Below are positions 33,506-43,766 of a stretch of 64,000 nucleotides of DNA, in pieces. The DNA comes from Aquarana catesbeiana (taxonomy: Eukaryota; Chordata; Amphibia; Anura; Ranidae): assembly GCF_042186555.1 (NCBI RefSeq), contig NC_133336.1, positions 35,713,838 to 35,777,837 of the forward strand, read 5' to 3'. Position 1 is the stretch's first letter. Every line of letters begins with the position of its first letter. The notes under the pieces are model-generated. The model ran no database searches. It saw only the letters and a list, made by a program, of their open reading frames with translations, and had not been told where the DNA came from. Position numbers and translations under genes: made by a program.

Positions 33506-33694
33506 TGCCCCGTACACACGGTCGAATTTTCTGATGGACAATGTCCGATCGGAGCGTGTTGTCGGAAATTCCGACCGTGTGTGGGCGCCATCGGACATTT
33601 TCCATCGGATTTTCCGACACACAAAGTTGGACAGCAGGAGATAAAATTTTCCGACAACAAAATCCGATCGCGTCAATTCCGACCGTGTGTGGCC
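33506..33694. promoter_or_regulatory. Left terminal region with repeated GAYCGTGTGTRGGC-like motif
   Basis: The motif occurs at the tip in inverted orientation (33513-33524) and twice internally in the opposite orientation (33573-33586 and 33681-33694, 108 bp apart). In Harbinger elements the Myb-like protein and transposase bind subterminal repeats; binding by this element's proteins is inferred. Confidence 0.6.
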
Positions 33695-34280
33695 TGTTCC
33701 GACGCACAAAGTGCCACGCATGCTCAGAAGAAATTCCGACACGGGACAGCTCGTTCTGGTAAAATTAGCGTTCGCAATGGATACAGCACTTTCATCACGC
33801 TGCAATGTTAAAAATGGTTTAATACAGCGCACTCTCTTCTTCTTTATAATGTGACAAGAATTAAGTCGTTTTGCTGCTCATATTCACACACACTTCTCAC
33901 AAACTTTTATTTGTGTTTTTTTAGTGGGATTCCCTCAATATATTGTTATTAGTTGTCACATCTGACAGTTTTATTTTTTTATTTTTTTTTTTTTGGATTT
34001 TCAGCCTTTTTTTTTCTTTAATGTTTGGATTTTTTCCAAGGCTGATCTTTGCTCAATGTTATTTTTATTTTTACTCCAGAATGTTTTTGTGTGTGTTTTG
34101 TGTGTCAAGTTACCCCAACACCATTGATATCTTTTATTATTTAATCTCCAGGAGATTGTTTGGTGTTGGTGTCCCTTGTTCATTTCACATTGTATATTTG
34201 AAATGTACCTGAATCCTCACAAACAAACTGTCCTTTTTGAAGTAAAACACATAGGAGAGTATAATTCAAAACAAAAATCC

Positions 34281-34286
34281 TTTATT
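34281..34286 (-). terminator. Poly(A) signal of MADF gene
   Basis: AATAAA on the minus strand, about 255 bases past the MADF stop codon. Confidence 0.6.
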
Positions 34287-34333
34287 AAGGGATCAGAACC
34301 AAACAAAGAGGAAGGCAACACTGGATCAACAGC

Positions 34334-34575
34334 AGAAATTAGCGAAGCCTGGGACCCCCACGGCAGACATCAATTCTTCAACATCAAAATTGGTGGCCTG
34401 AGGAGTCCATATGTAAGGGAGGGCAGTCTGGTCCAGAAGTCCCAGAGATCCGGATAGCAGCAGATGACATCTGTGTCCCCAGGCTGTGGTACCACAAGAG
34501 GCTGCATCTTTTGGCCAACCAGACTGAACCCAAGGCAATCACTGTCTGGTCTTCCTTCCACGCTTCCTTCCGGGC
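34334..34575 (+). pseudogene. Inverted partial copy of the MADF exon
   Basis: Plus-strand sequence is about 75-80% identical by eye to the MADF coding strand at about 35455-35240. Shared blocks are cccacggcagacatca, attggtggcctgaggag, agagatccgga, gcagcagatgacatct and cttccttcca. It contains a stop after QRSG and indels, so it is not coding. It lies inside the 3' UTR and last codons of the MADF gene itself, in antisense orientation. Confidence 0.8.
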
Positions 34576-35719
34576 TGTGGCTGTGCAGTTGGAGATGTGG
34601 CAGGAGAAGGAGTAGGACCTGGAGGACCTGGAGGAGGACTGGGAGGACCCGGAGGAGGACTGGGAGGACCTGGAGGAGAGGGAGGAGGAGGAGGAGGACC
34701 TGCAGGAGGAGGAGGAGGACCATCCCAAAGCTGTGTGTGAGGTGTAATTTGGCCCCTCATACCTTTCTCCAGAGCCTCCGATATGAGGGCCTCACACATG
34801 GCTTTTTGGCCCTCCTCCATCCTCTGCATTTTATATGCTATGAATGCAGCAATGTTCTCCTGCCTGGTGTGGGGTGCTCCCAGGACCTCTGTAGCCCTCC
34901 AAAAGAATGCTATAGCCGCCTCCTCTAGGGCACTCGTCCTACTGCCACTTTCTGTTTTCAGGTGTAGGGGAGGGACCTTGATATCAGCCAGCCGGCTCGG
35001 CCCGGCCACCTCCTGGCTGAGATTTCCCTGTGTATGAAAAAGGGACATGGTTGTAATGTTTTGCATCATCAATCACAATCCTAAATTAGTACTCCCAACT
35101 AACATCTAGTTATCATCATTGATTGGACAAGCAGAAATATTTAGAGGAATGCTATACCTCCTGGCTCAATCTAGGCTCCTCTACATGTGGCCTGGAAGGC
35201 CCAGGTTGGGCGTCAGAAGCCTCAGCCAGGGGGGAAGGAAGCATGGAAGGAAGACTGGAGAGGGATGACCTGGGTTCAGTCTGGCCTGCCAGAAAGTGCA
35301 GCCTGTCGTAGTACCACATCCTGGGGACATAGATGTCATCTGCTGCTCCGGATCTCTGTGAATCCAGGACTTTCTTGCGCTCCCTTAGATATGTGCTCCT
35401 CAGGCCACCAATGAAAATCTTTAAATAAGTGATGTCTGCCGTGGGGATCACCTGCTTCACAATTTCACACAATTGCTCCAGTGCTGCCTTCCTCTTTGCT
35501 TGGTTCTTGAAATGGGGGTGGGTAATCTCCCACAGACAGGGCAGCTCACTTAGCATATCTATGAATACTGACATGAAGTCATTATCTTTCATTAAGATAT
35601 CCATGTTCACTGCAAGACACAACACAAGACAAAGCCTAATGTCAGACAAAACTCTCCTAATCTTGTTACAATATAGGCCTCAATCTAGAAGCAGTATAGG
35701 CACAAGTTTGGCTCTTACC
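34539..35719 (-). CDS. MADF-domain protein of the Harbinger element
   Basis: A DNA-binding protein, probably nuclear. Minus-strand structure: noncoding exon ending 35719 (donor GTAAGAGC), acceptor at 35611-35610, coding exon 35604-35158 from ATG MDILMKDNDF, donor GTATAG at 35157, acceptor CACAG at 35029-35028, last exon 35027-34539. The junction keeps frame (SQE/GNLSQE), giving about 311 residues. Residues about 10-105 fit a MADF domain (FIDMLSELPCLWEI, KRKAALEQLCEIV, YLREKKK-like region, MWYYDRLHFLAG). The C-terminal half has a helical stretch (ALEEAAIAFFWRATEVLG) then a proline-rich tail and a basic end, GRKRGRKTRQ. That tail encodes no BESS domain I can recognise. It shares a GC-rich divergent promoter with the Myb gene. 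An alternative start upstream (MSDIRL) lies in intron and is not preferred. Confidence 0.82.
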
Positions 35720-35894
35720 TTCGTTCCTACGATCGGCACGTCCAATGCTCCTTCCTCCGCTCACAGATCGTTCGTAATACGCACGCGTGTTACACTTTAT
35801 ACACACTGCGCATGCGTGTAACTCCGCCCGCCCCTGACGTTCTTTCTAGTCTATTCCCCGCCCCTTTTCGTTCGGCGCAGTGGGTGAAGAGCAC
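35720..35894. promoter_or_regulatory. Divergent promoter of the MADF and Myb genes
   Basis: This 175-bp CpG-rich interval lies between the MADF noncoding exon (minus) and the Myb start codon (plus). It contains a CCAAT (35741 region), GC boxes (ccgcccgcccc and ccccgcccc) and tgcgcatgcgtg (35807-35818), which resembles an NRF1 site. No TATA box is obvious. Regulation is inferred from motifs only. Confidence 0.6.
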
Positions 35895-37186
35895 ATGGCG
35901 GAGTTACAGCAGGTGCGTGCTAATTCGAACAACGAGGAGGAGGAGGAGGAAAGCCCGGATCCAGGCACGTCCCGATCCAGAAGGAGACGTTTTAAGGCCA
36001 CAAATATGTCGTTTGGGGAGATGTTGGAGATGGTCGACATCATGAAGAAGTCCGACTATGACGGAAAATATGGGCCTTATCCCAACCCCAACATCAGAAA
36101 GGCCAAGATCATGGTGAAAGTGGTCAGGAGTCTTGAGTGGAATTTCGGGGTACGAAGGTCTAAAGATCAGCTCAGGAAGCGGTGGTCGGACCTGAAGTTG
36201 AGAGAGCCAGAGCAGTACCGAAAGATCCGGAGAGTGCTGCAAAAAAGTAAGTAGTTGTGCTGTGTTCCTATTCTTTCTGTCTTTATTCCGTTCGTTCTGC
36301 TCCATATGCTTTTAGTAATTGTAACGTTTCAAAAGGTCAACTTTAATGTTCATGGGCCCATTATTCGTTCATATCAAACATTTTTCTTTCGGCCTCTAGA
36401 ACACCATTGCATTTTCACACATTTTTGGGGGCCTACTTGGATGCCAAATATTTGTTTGTGTAGATGGGTTTGTTACTAGAATGAAATGCAAACTAGATTG
36501 TGTGTAAGGAGAGGACACTGAGCAGCTGTTTTCACATCTGGACACTGGAGCACTAGTGTGGGACCCCAGAACACAATTTTTATTAGGGGGCCACACAGGT
36601 GCTCCAGTGTATACTATAGGGGGGGCTATATCTGTGAAGCTTGTACCAAACAGGTAAAGTATTGCAGCTTGACAAAGGGCAATAAAAAATATACATCTTG
36701 GAACTCGGCTAAAATAGATAATTGTACCCCACTTCCAAGCAATGTTTCCTATTTCTAGTTCTGCCATCAAATATCTGTGTGCTAATTATACCATTTTTGT
36801 TTTACATAGGGGAGAAAAGACTCGGACACCCCTCATCCCAGGAGACCAGAGACCCCCCCCCCTCTGGAAGAAGGGGAAATACCAACCCAAGAAGCTGAGC
36901 AGGAGGAAGAAGAAGATGTGGTGGAGATTGGCACCACAACAGGTGAGTGTCTGCGACCACAGACTCAGGTAAAAGAGATGGATGGTGGCACATTTTTGAG
37001 ACCTTTTTTTTTGTTCTTTATCTCTTTTTAGGTGATCGTGATCCAGAACGCTTTACATCTGAAAGTGCCCAGATACTCATCGGGGAGATCATGGGGTGTA
37101 ATCTCCAATTGCAAAACATCCAGCAACAAATCACTGATGTTATTAAAAAAAATAATAACATCATTGATGTTTTGGGGCGAATTTAA
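35895..37186 (+). CDS. Myb/SANT-like protein of the Harbinger element
   Basis: In Harbinger systems this partner binds DNA and carries the transposase to the ends and to the nucleus. Exon 1 is 35895-36246 (ATG in GCACATGGCG, donor GTAAGT), exon 2 is 36810-36942 (donor GTGAGT), exon 3 is 37032-37186. Exon 1 encodes an acidic start, a basic SRSRRRRFK stretch, and a Myb/SANT-like domain (MSFGEMLEMVDIMKK to LRKRWSDLKLREPEQYRK). Exon 2 is acidic and Pro-rich in the frame joining exon 3, whose product ends in a helix (LIGEIMGCNLQLQNIQQQI). With these splice sites exon 1 enters exon 2 one base out of frame. One extra G at the acceptor (tag/gggag) would explain it. This could be an inactivating mutation, a sequencing error in a G run, or a misplaced splice site. 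Confidence 0.78.
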
Positions 37187-37235
37187 ACCCCACAAAATCA
37201 CCTGTTTTATGTTACTAAAATTTTTACAATGTTTA

Positions 37236-37458
37236 GAAAAGCCAAATTTGGAGGATGCACACAGTGTGCCAACATGTGCTATCTGCCATCATGGGAGATC
37301 AATGGATGCGTTTTGGGGGTGCAACCCCTTCCTCAATTATAAAGTCGCATTGAGGAAGGGCTTGCTCCCCCAAAACACGTCCCTTGATCCCCCCTGATGG
37401 CAGATAGCACATGTTGACATTCTGAACTTGGTGTGCATCTTCCAAATTTGGCTTTTCC
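37236..37458. repeat. Hairpin between convergent Harbinger genes
   Basis: The arms 37236-37337 and 37349-37458 are imperfect reverse complements (gaaaagccaaatttgga / tccaaatttggcttttc; cttcctcaat / attgaggaag), with an 11-nt loop. It lies 50 bp past the Myb stop codon. It may be a small nested element or part of the transposon. Confidence 0.75.
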
Positions 37459-37799
37459 AGGGGTGATTTCCCCCCATCTGAACGCTATATCAAACACAGT
37501 TCCTAAATACTCATGTCTGATATAGCCTTCAGGTTTTACCATATGTGAACTTTGTAAGTTCAAGTTTTTTGGCTTTCTTGTTGGTTTTACACAGGCCTGT
37601 TTTATCTGAAATGGATATTTCGATTTTTGATAATGCTACTGCAAACATTGTTATACAACAAACATGTTGGTTTGTTTTAAAAACCTTGCGGAAATGCACA
37701 TGTGATTGTGCAGCTATAAAAAAGTGCCTTACTCAAGAATGTGTGGATTATTGTCTCAACACTACAACACTTTTGGGGTGATGTAATTGCTGTTTTATG

Positions 37800-37930
37800 C
37801 ACAAATGGGGGTTATTTCCTAAGGGCAATTACACTTTGCACTACAAGTGCAGGTTCAGTGCAGTTGCAAGTGCACTTGTAGTGAAATGTGTTTTGGCATT
37901 TAGGAAGTACCAGCCAACACTATTTTTTAT
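37800..37930. repeat. Small palindrome in the Harbinger element
   Basis: gggttatttcctaagggcaa, cactacaagtgca and the inverse tgcacttgtagtg, gcatttaggaagtacc form an imperfect hairpin. It resembles the ends of the small element at 14815-16562. Confidence 0.45.
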
Positions 37931-38036
37931 AAGGTTACCCAATCACGACATTTTCTGCACTCAAAACATTTCTGTCAGGGTCAGCTAAAACAAACACAAG
38001 CAGTAAATGTCCACCAAGAATTTCTTTTGTTTGTTT

Positions 38037-38042
38037 TTTATT
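38037..38042 (-). terminator. Poly(A) signal of Harbinger transposase gene
   Basis: AATAAA on the minus strand about 12 bases past the transposase stop codon, preceding a TTTGT-rich stretch. Confidence 0.6.
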
Positions 38043-38053
38043 TTACAAAGGTG

Positions 38054-40231
38054 TCACAGATTCTCTGGCATATTGATAGCCCCCCTACCCGCAAAGAACT
38101 CCAGGTAGCGTAACCGGACATCACGGGCATTCAGGGAGGGCAAGCCAGGACGGCCACTTTCAAGCGCCGTCAGTGTTGATGGATTTGGGATTCCGGCCTC
38201 AGGCCCAACTGAGCCAGCATAGTTGGCTGAATGTTTTCTTAAAAAATTATGGAGAACACAGCAGGCAAGTATTATATGGTTCAGTTTATACTCCGCCATA
38301 TGGATGGGTGTCAGAAATAATCGGAACCGGCTGGCCAGGATTCCAAATGTGTTCTCCACCACTCTTCGGGCTCTGGCCAGCCGGTAATTAAAAACCCTCT
38401 GTTCCGGGGTGAGGGTCCTCATCGGGAATGGCCGCATCAGGTGGTCCCCCAGCGCAAATGCTTCATCAGCAACGAACACAAATGGGAGACCTTCAACATT
38501 GTCCTCTGGAGGTGGCAAGTCCAAGCTGCCATTCTGGAGACGCCTGTAGAACTCCGTCTGGGCGATCACTCCACCATCGGACATCCGGCCATTCTTCCCC
38601 ACGTCCACATACAAGAAGTCGTAATTAGCCGACACCACCGCCAACATCACTATACTATTAAACCCCTTGTAATTATAATAGTACGACCCCGAGTTGGGTG
38701 GTGGGACGATGTGGACGTGTTTCCCATCAATTGCCCCTCCGCAGTTAGGAAAGTCCCACCGCTGGGCAAAGTGGGAGGCCACAGTCTGCCATTCCTGTGG
38801 CGTGGAAGGAAACTGTTGAGGAAAAAACAATAAACATTACTATTTTTTCACAGAAACATGGCAAGCAGATTATACACAAACATTATGGGGCAACCTCCAG
38901 ATAGCATTTAATAAGGGGAATTTAACAAGGCCAAAGTATAAGGTACACCTATCATATTCCCCCTCCCCCCCTCTCATGGGCCATTTCTAACATTATAGGG
39001 GGGGGAACTCTTGGACAGGTAACCCTCTTCACTTCATTTTGAGATGAATGCCTAAATACAGGGTATTACTTGGAACAGCCCCTCCTTAGTTACACTATTA
39101 GCAGACCACTGGACAGGTAAGAAGTGTCATAATACAAAGATATAAATACACACTGTACACATTTGAGCACATTTGGACATTCTGCTATTACCTATCAAGA
39201 TAATAATAGGATACAAAAACTTTAAACAGTTCCATTGGAAAGTATACAGGCAGGCCCTTGCACTACATGCTTTGGGGAATTCATCCATAAATCTGACCAG
39301 TAAAGAGATGGGTATAGTGTGTATGGGTTTGGCAAAGTCAGCAGATAGATGATTGAGGATAGAGAATTGGGATCAGCTGACTTAGCAGTTGGGGGAGGGA
39401 GGGTTACCAAAAATTTGTGGACACCACAAAAAAAGCCTCTGGCACTCTGCCTGAATTTAAAGCTAAAATAACATTAACAAACATTTTAGGGGGTGTTTGG
39501 GGTAAAGCACTACTATGGAGCTGATAAAATACATTGTTAAGTGACTACATGAGGTGAATATAGGGCAGGAGACACCATGCTGGAGAGGTTATTGAAGGGC
39601 AAATATGTATGAAGGACATAAAATAATAATTACATAAAAATCCAGCATGCATGAGGACAAAGGGGACATTCACAGCATATTCCAATCATGGTAATTAGGG
39701 AATGAGGAAAGAAATACAAGATATTAGCAAACATTCAATACAATAAAATATGATATAAAAGGATAAAAATCTTACCTTCATATACTCCTTCTGCAGGACC
39801 TGTATGATGGCAGAACAGGTCTCTGGGATGATGATACCCAGAGCCTGGGGGGAGATGCCTGTCGAGAACTTTAAGTCCTGCAGACTTCTCCCTGTGGCCA
39901 AATACCGCAAGGTAGCGACCAACCTCTGCTCCGCAGTGATGGCTTGCCTCATGCAGGTATCCTGCCTGCTGATATAGGGGGTCAGCGAAGCCAACAGACG
40001 GTGAAACACGGGGTCCGTCATCCTGAGAAAGTTCCTGAAATCATCAGGATTATTCTCACGGATCTCATGGAGCAAAGGCATATGACAGAATTGGTCACGC
40101 TGAAGCAACCAATTCTTGGTCCATGAACTCCTCCCCACCCTGTTCATGGACTGGACTTGTGTCAAGGTCAGGACCCCAACACCAAGCCCCCGCACAGCAC
40201 GAACTCTACGAGGAGTACGCATACGAAACAT
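38054..40231 (-). CDS. PIF/Harbinger DDE transposase
   Basis: It excises and integrates the element at TWA sites. Two exons on the minus strand: 40231-39776 (donor GTAAG at 39775) and 38812-38054 (acceptor CAACAG), joining in frame as EYMK/FPST to give about 404 residues, normal for the family. Exon 1 carries the N-terminal region (DFRNFLRMTDPVFHRLL, RQAITAEQRLVATLRYLATG, ETCSAIIQVLQ) like that of HARBI1-type proteins. Exon 2 holds the DDE_Tnp_4 core: first Asp in GAIDGKHVHI, second in VADEAFAL, Glu in ENTFGILASRFR. No stop or frameshift is seen, so catalytic competence is plausible. The 963-bp intron (38813-39775) shows no other gene. It converges on the Myb gene. Confidence 0.93.
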
Positions 40232-40603
40232 GGCTAGAAAACGGTCGGCTGCTCAGAACGAAGTAACAGAACACACTGAAGAACAGCAAGGCCTGTGAAG
40301 AGCGACCTGAAAACCAGTGACGAACGAACAAGAATACAGTGACTAAAGTCACGCAGAACTTGCTTGCACGCACTGAAGAGCAGATACAAACCCACAAGCA
40401 CAAACTGAACGGCAGAAAACGATCTGAAAGCCACGAGTCTGAAAAAGCGCGAATCGTCTCTCACCAAACTTTTACTAACACGAGATTAGCAAAAGGAGCC
40501 CAAAGGGTGCCGCGCTTGGTTCTGAACCGGCCTTTTCTAGTCTCGTCGTACGTGGTGTACGTGACTGCGTGGTTGTCGATCGGAAATTCCGACAACTTTG
40601 TGC

Positions 40604-40707
40604 GACCGTGTGTAGGCAAAACAAGTTTGAGCCAACATCCGTCTGAAAAAATCCGAGGATTTTGTTGTCGGAATGTCCGAACAAAGTCCGACCGTGTGTA
40701 CGGGGCA
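40604..40707. promoter_or_regulatory. Right terminal region with repeated motif
   Basis: Motif copies lie at 40604-40617 (gaccgtgtgtaggc) and at the tip (40690-40703), both in the same orientation, 86 bp apart. At the left end internal copies face opposite to the tip copy, so the two ends are not symmetrical. Confidence 0.6.
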
Positions 40708-40710
40708 TAA

Positions 40711-41359
40711 GTCTATAAATGGCAGGAGAAAACGCGACTAACCAATAGTGAGATGTGGGAGACATGTAGAAGTAGCTCAGATCTCAACTTTATTAAAGCT
40801 GATATTTCCATTGTCAAGCACCCCAAGTTTAAAGCTCTAAAAGTTATCTGAAAATACTCGTGGGCACCCCTAGATGCTTTCTTTTCTGCTGGCATTTTAT
40901 TCGATTTAAAGTGTCACTAAACCAAAATAAAAATAGTAAAAAAATTCAAAATGTTAAATGTTTTGTGCCCTTTTTTTTTAATAAAAACATTCCATATATA
41001 GATTACCTCTTGATCTTGCAAACCACTCATTCTTCCTTGTTATCTGTGGAAATGATCTTAAGCCTCTGCAGCATTATGATCAAAGTGCACATTTTACCCA
41101 ATAAGCTGTATCTACTCATGCCTTACAGTAGGGTGTAATTCTATTCACTGCCCATGTCCACATGGGTCAGGTCAGGGGCTGGGCTAAGCCACAGTGGGTC
41201 ACATGCCTTTGTGATGTTACATCAGCCTTTTTTGGCCTGCCCCCCCCCCCCCCCCCCCCCACACACACACACCTCTTCTGTGGCCATGCATAGCAGAGTG
41301 GAGCTGTGAGTCAAGCATTCTCCCCCACTTTGCTTGGCCTTAAATGAAGGTCTGCAAAG
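40711..41359. other. Unassigned interval with poly-C/(AC)n
   Basis: No gene. A poly-C run followed by (AC)n lies at 41241-41272, as at 12720-12756. Confidence 0.5.
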
Positions 41360-41878
41360 CTGAAGATATGCAGAGAAAGGTGCTTCTAAGTGCAGTATGT
41401 CAGCAATTTTAATAAAAAGGCAACGGTTAAAAACAATACAGGATTACAGAGTAAACAGGCTAATCAATATGAGGTCCGCCTGAGATGGTCCTCCATGTCA
41501 CTGTGCCAACCAGCAGCTGCAGGAACGAAGAATCTGAAGTGACGTCAGCAAGGGGGAGGCAACTAGTTTTGGAGCATGCTCAAAGGATTCGTCTTCAAAA
41601 CCTCCTCAGGTTTTGAAGAAGGAGCCTTTGAGCATTCTCCAAAACTAGTCACTTCTGCCCCCTGTGTTCCACGGAGGTTTCAGGAAGTATGGCGGCCATC
41701 TTGCTCCTCCAGACTCTTGGTTCCTGCAGTTGCTGATTGGTACAGTCCATCTCAGGAGGACCTCAAACATCGATGAGCCTGACTACTCTGTAATCCTGTA
41801 TTGTTTTTAACCATTGCCTTTTAATAAAATTGCTGACATACTGCACTTAGAAGCGCCTTTCTCCGCATATCTTTATCT
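41360..41878. repeat. Near-perfect palindrome, ~250-bp arms and 4-nt loop
   Basis: The left arm 41360-41603 and right arm 41608-41878 are reverse complements with few differences (gatatgcagagaaagg / cctttctccgcatatc; gtatgtcagcaattttaat / inverse). The centre is an 11-bp perfect stem, cttcaaaacct / aggttttgaag, around cctc (41604-41607). No coding content; a fold-back element is likely. Confidence 0.75.
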
Positions 41879-41879
41879 A

Positions 41880-43766
41880 TCCAGATCCTGCTTCTCTCCT
41901 GTAAGTGCTGCTTGAGTGCCTGTCTGCTTGCTATCCTGCTAACTTGGATGATCCTGAATGTATATAGCACCTGGAGGACCCTTCTAGCAGAAACACTCCT
42001 ACTTATCATTCTACCAAGCTGAAGCAATGTCACCAAGACATGTGACCCCAACCCAGGTGATGTGACCTGTACAGTTATTTATACATTTATTTTTTATTAT
42101 TCTTTTTTATTTTACTCTGAAAATGGATTCCTGGTGGTGTGCCTTATTCTTTAGATGTGGAGCAATGATTTGGGCTTACAACCTCTTTAAAGGGATCACA
42201 GGTTTACTCCTAGCCACTGATGACATGTATATATCTCTCCATTCATGTTTGAATTCCCTTTGAGGTGAACAAACGTTATGTATCCCTTTCCCTTACTGAG
42301 ATACTTCAAGATTCTAATCAACCTTCTCATTGACTCTGCGGAACCAAAGCCTGCATATGATTTAGGAACATTTTGTCAGTCTCCTCTTCTTCCCTGGCTT
42401 TCTACCCCTGATTTTCTATTATGTTTTTACAGTTGAGCTGCAGCAAGCCATTTTCCTCCATAATGGATAATCCAATTCATCTTACTAAACTAAGCAATCA
42501 GCTGTGATTACAGCCTTGAGCAACCAACCGTTTCTATTCCTTTCAATCAGTCAATATTCACAACAATTTGCAGATGTAATCAAGATGTATTTGTTAACAT
42601 ATTTTTAGTGGGGGGTGAATTTGACATGAAATACAGTTAATTGTAGTCAGTGAATTATTTCATATATATTACCGTTATTTTCAGTTCTGTTGTTCCTTTC
42701 AGACATCAAAAATCATGTATTCATTAGCTTCCATTTTGTGATTAATTATATTGACTTATTGGATGATTACAGTATATCTTTATTGTGTTTAGTGAGGCAT
42801 TTTTGTTTAATATGCCGGTGGCATTGGTTTGAATGTTTTGCCACTTTGATCCATGTTAAATACTCTGTATGAGCACTGGTCACTTTATTCTTCTGGTAAT
42901 TTTTGCATTTCTGTGATTCCTATACAATGATCTTATGATTAAGCAGAATGCCGAAATCACACGTAGTCTTATTTTAAAGAAGAATTGATGGACATGTTCC
43001 ACTTTGGACCAATGTGACCAGGGACCCAACCATACCTGTTGGGTCCCTGTAGAAGCTTAAAATCACTGTAGTAAGCACCACAACTACACTGACCTCTACT
43101 TGCTTCAGGGGTCCATTGTCGAGGGGTTGCCCTGCTGCATTGTCAACACTGTCATCATTTAGGAAACACTTTATATATTTTTTAAATGAATAATGAATGC
43201 AAAGCATTCTCTGATTGGACGAGGTGAAGAGGCCAGGTGGTGGCAACATGATCTGTAACCTTGTGGAGATCACTGTAGTAGCAGTGTCTACTAAAAAGAT
43301 TTTCAGGTTCTAGAAGAATCAGCCAGACATGGGTATATGTGTAGTTACATTGGATCAATGTAAAAATGTCAATACCTACAATTCATTATTAAGGGTGTCA
43401 GAGCCTGGATCTGGACCCAAGACCTCTGCTGTGTGTGGTGATGTCTCTTCTTGCTAAGCTACCCGAGATGCCAGAAAGCACCATGTCTGATCAATCGGAA
43501 AATCCTGCCTTATGTCTTGTTTCTGCTTTTAACCCATTTGCTCCTCCCATGAACATCCTATTTGACCAGCGTATGAGAATACACACACCTCTACTCCCAA
43601 GTTTTATAGTTTTTTTATAGTATAAATCTATCAGGAAGAGGTGTCTGTATATTGGTCCCAAGTATCATATGACAATTCATGTTAATTGATTTTAGAATTA
43701 TGTATTCACATGATAGCGTTACATTTAAAAGATTCTAAATAAAGTTAGATTTTTTTTATAAATTCT
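41880..43766. other. Unassigned interval
   Basis: Mostly AT-rich sequence without recognised repeat ends or coding domains. A stretch at 43390-43480 has tRNA-like features on the minus strand (gggtccagatcc) that are too weak to call a SINE. Confidence 0.35.

Larger units (their letters stand above)
33506..40707. mobile_element. Autonomous three-gene PIF/Harbinger transposon (7.2 kb)
   Basis: Left end TGCCCCGTACACACGGTCG; the right end is the inverse, CGACCGTGTGTACGGGGCA after one mismatch. Flanking TAA triplets at 33503-33505 and 40708-40710 are the 3-bp TWA duplication typical of Harbinger. It contains a DDE transposase gene (minus, two exons), a Myb/SANT-like gene (plus, three exons) and a MADF-domain gene (minus, a noncoding first exon plus two coding exons). 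Known Harbinger elements usually carry the first two; the third is unusual. Two genes are fully open and the third has a probable single-base frameshift, so this looks recently active. It also holds an internal hairpin and an inverted duplicate of the MADF exon. Confidence 0.92.

Noticed and set aside
34464..34928. Arg/Thr-rich 154-codon plus-strand frame
   Set aside because: Antisense of the proline-rich tail of the MADF gene, where GGA-rich repeats leave several frames open.
43390..43480. Possible tRNA or tRNA-derived SINE on the minus strand
   Set aside because: Only a B-box-like stretch is present; no cloverleaf can be built by eye.
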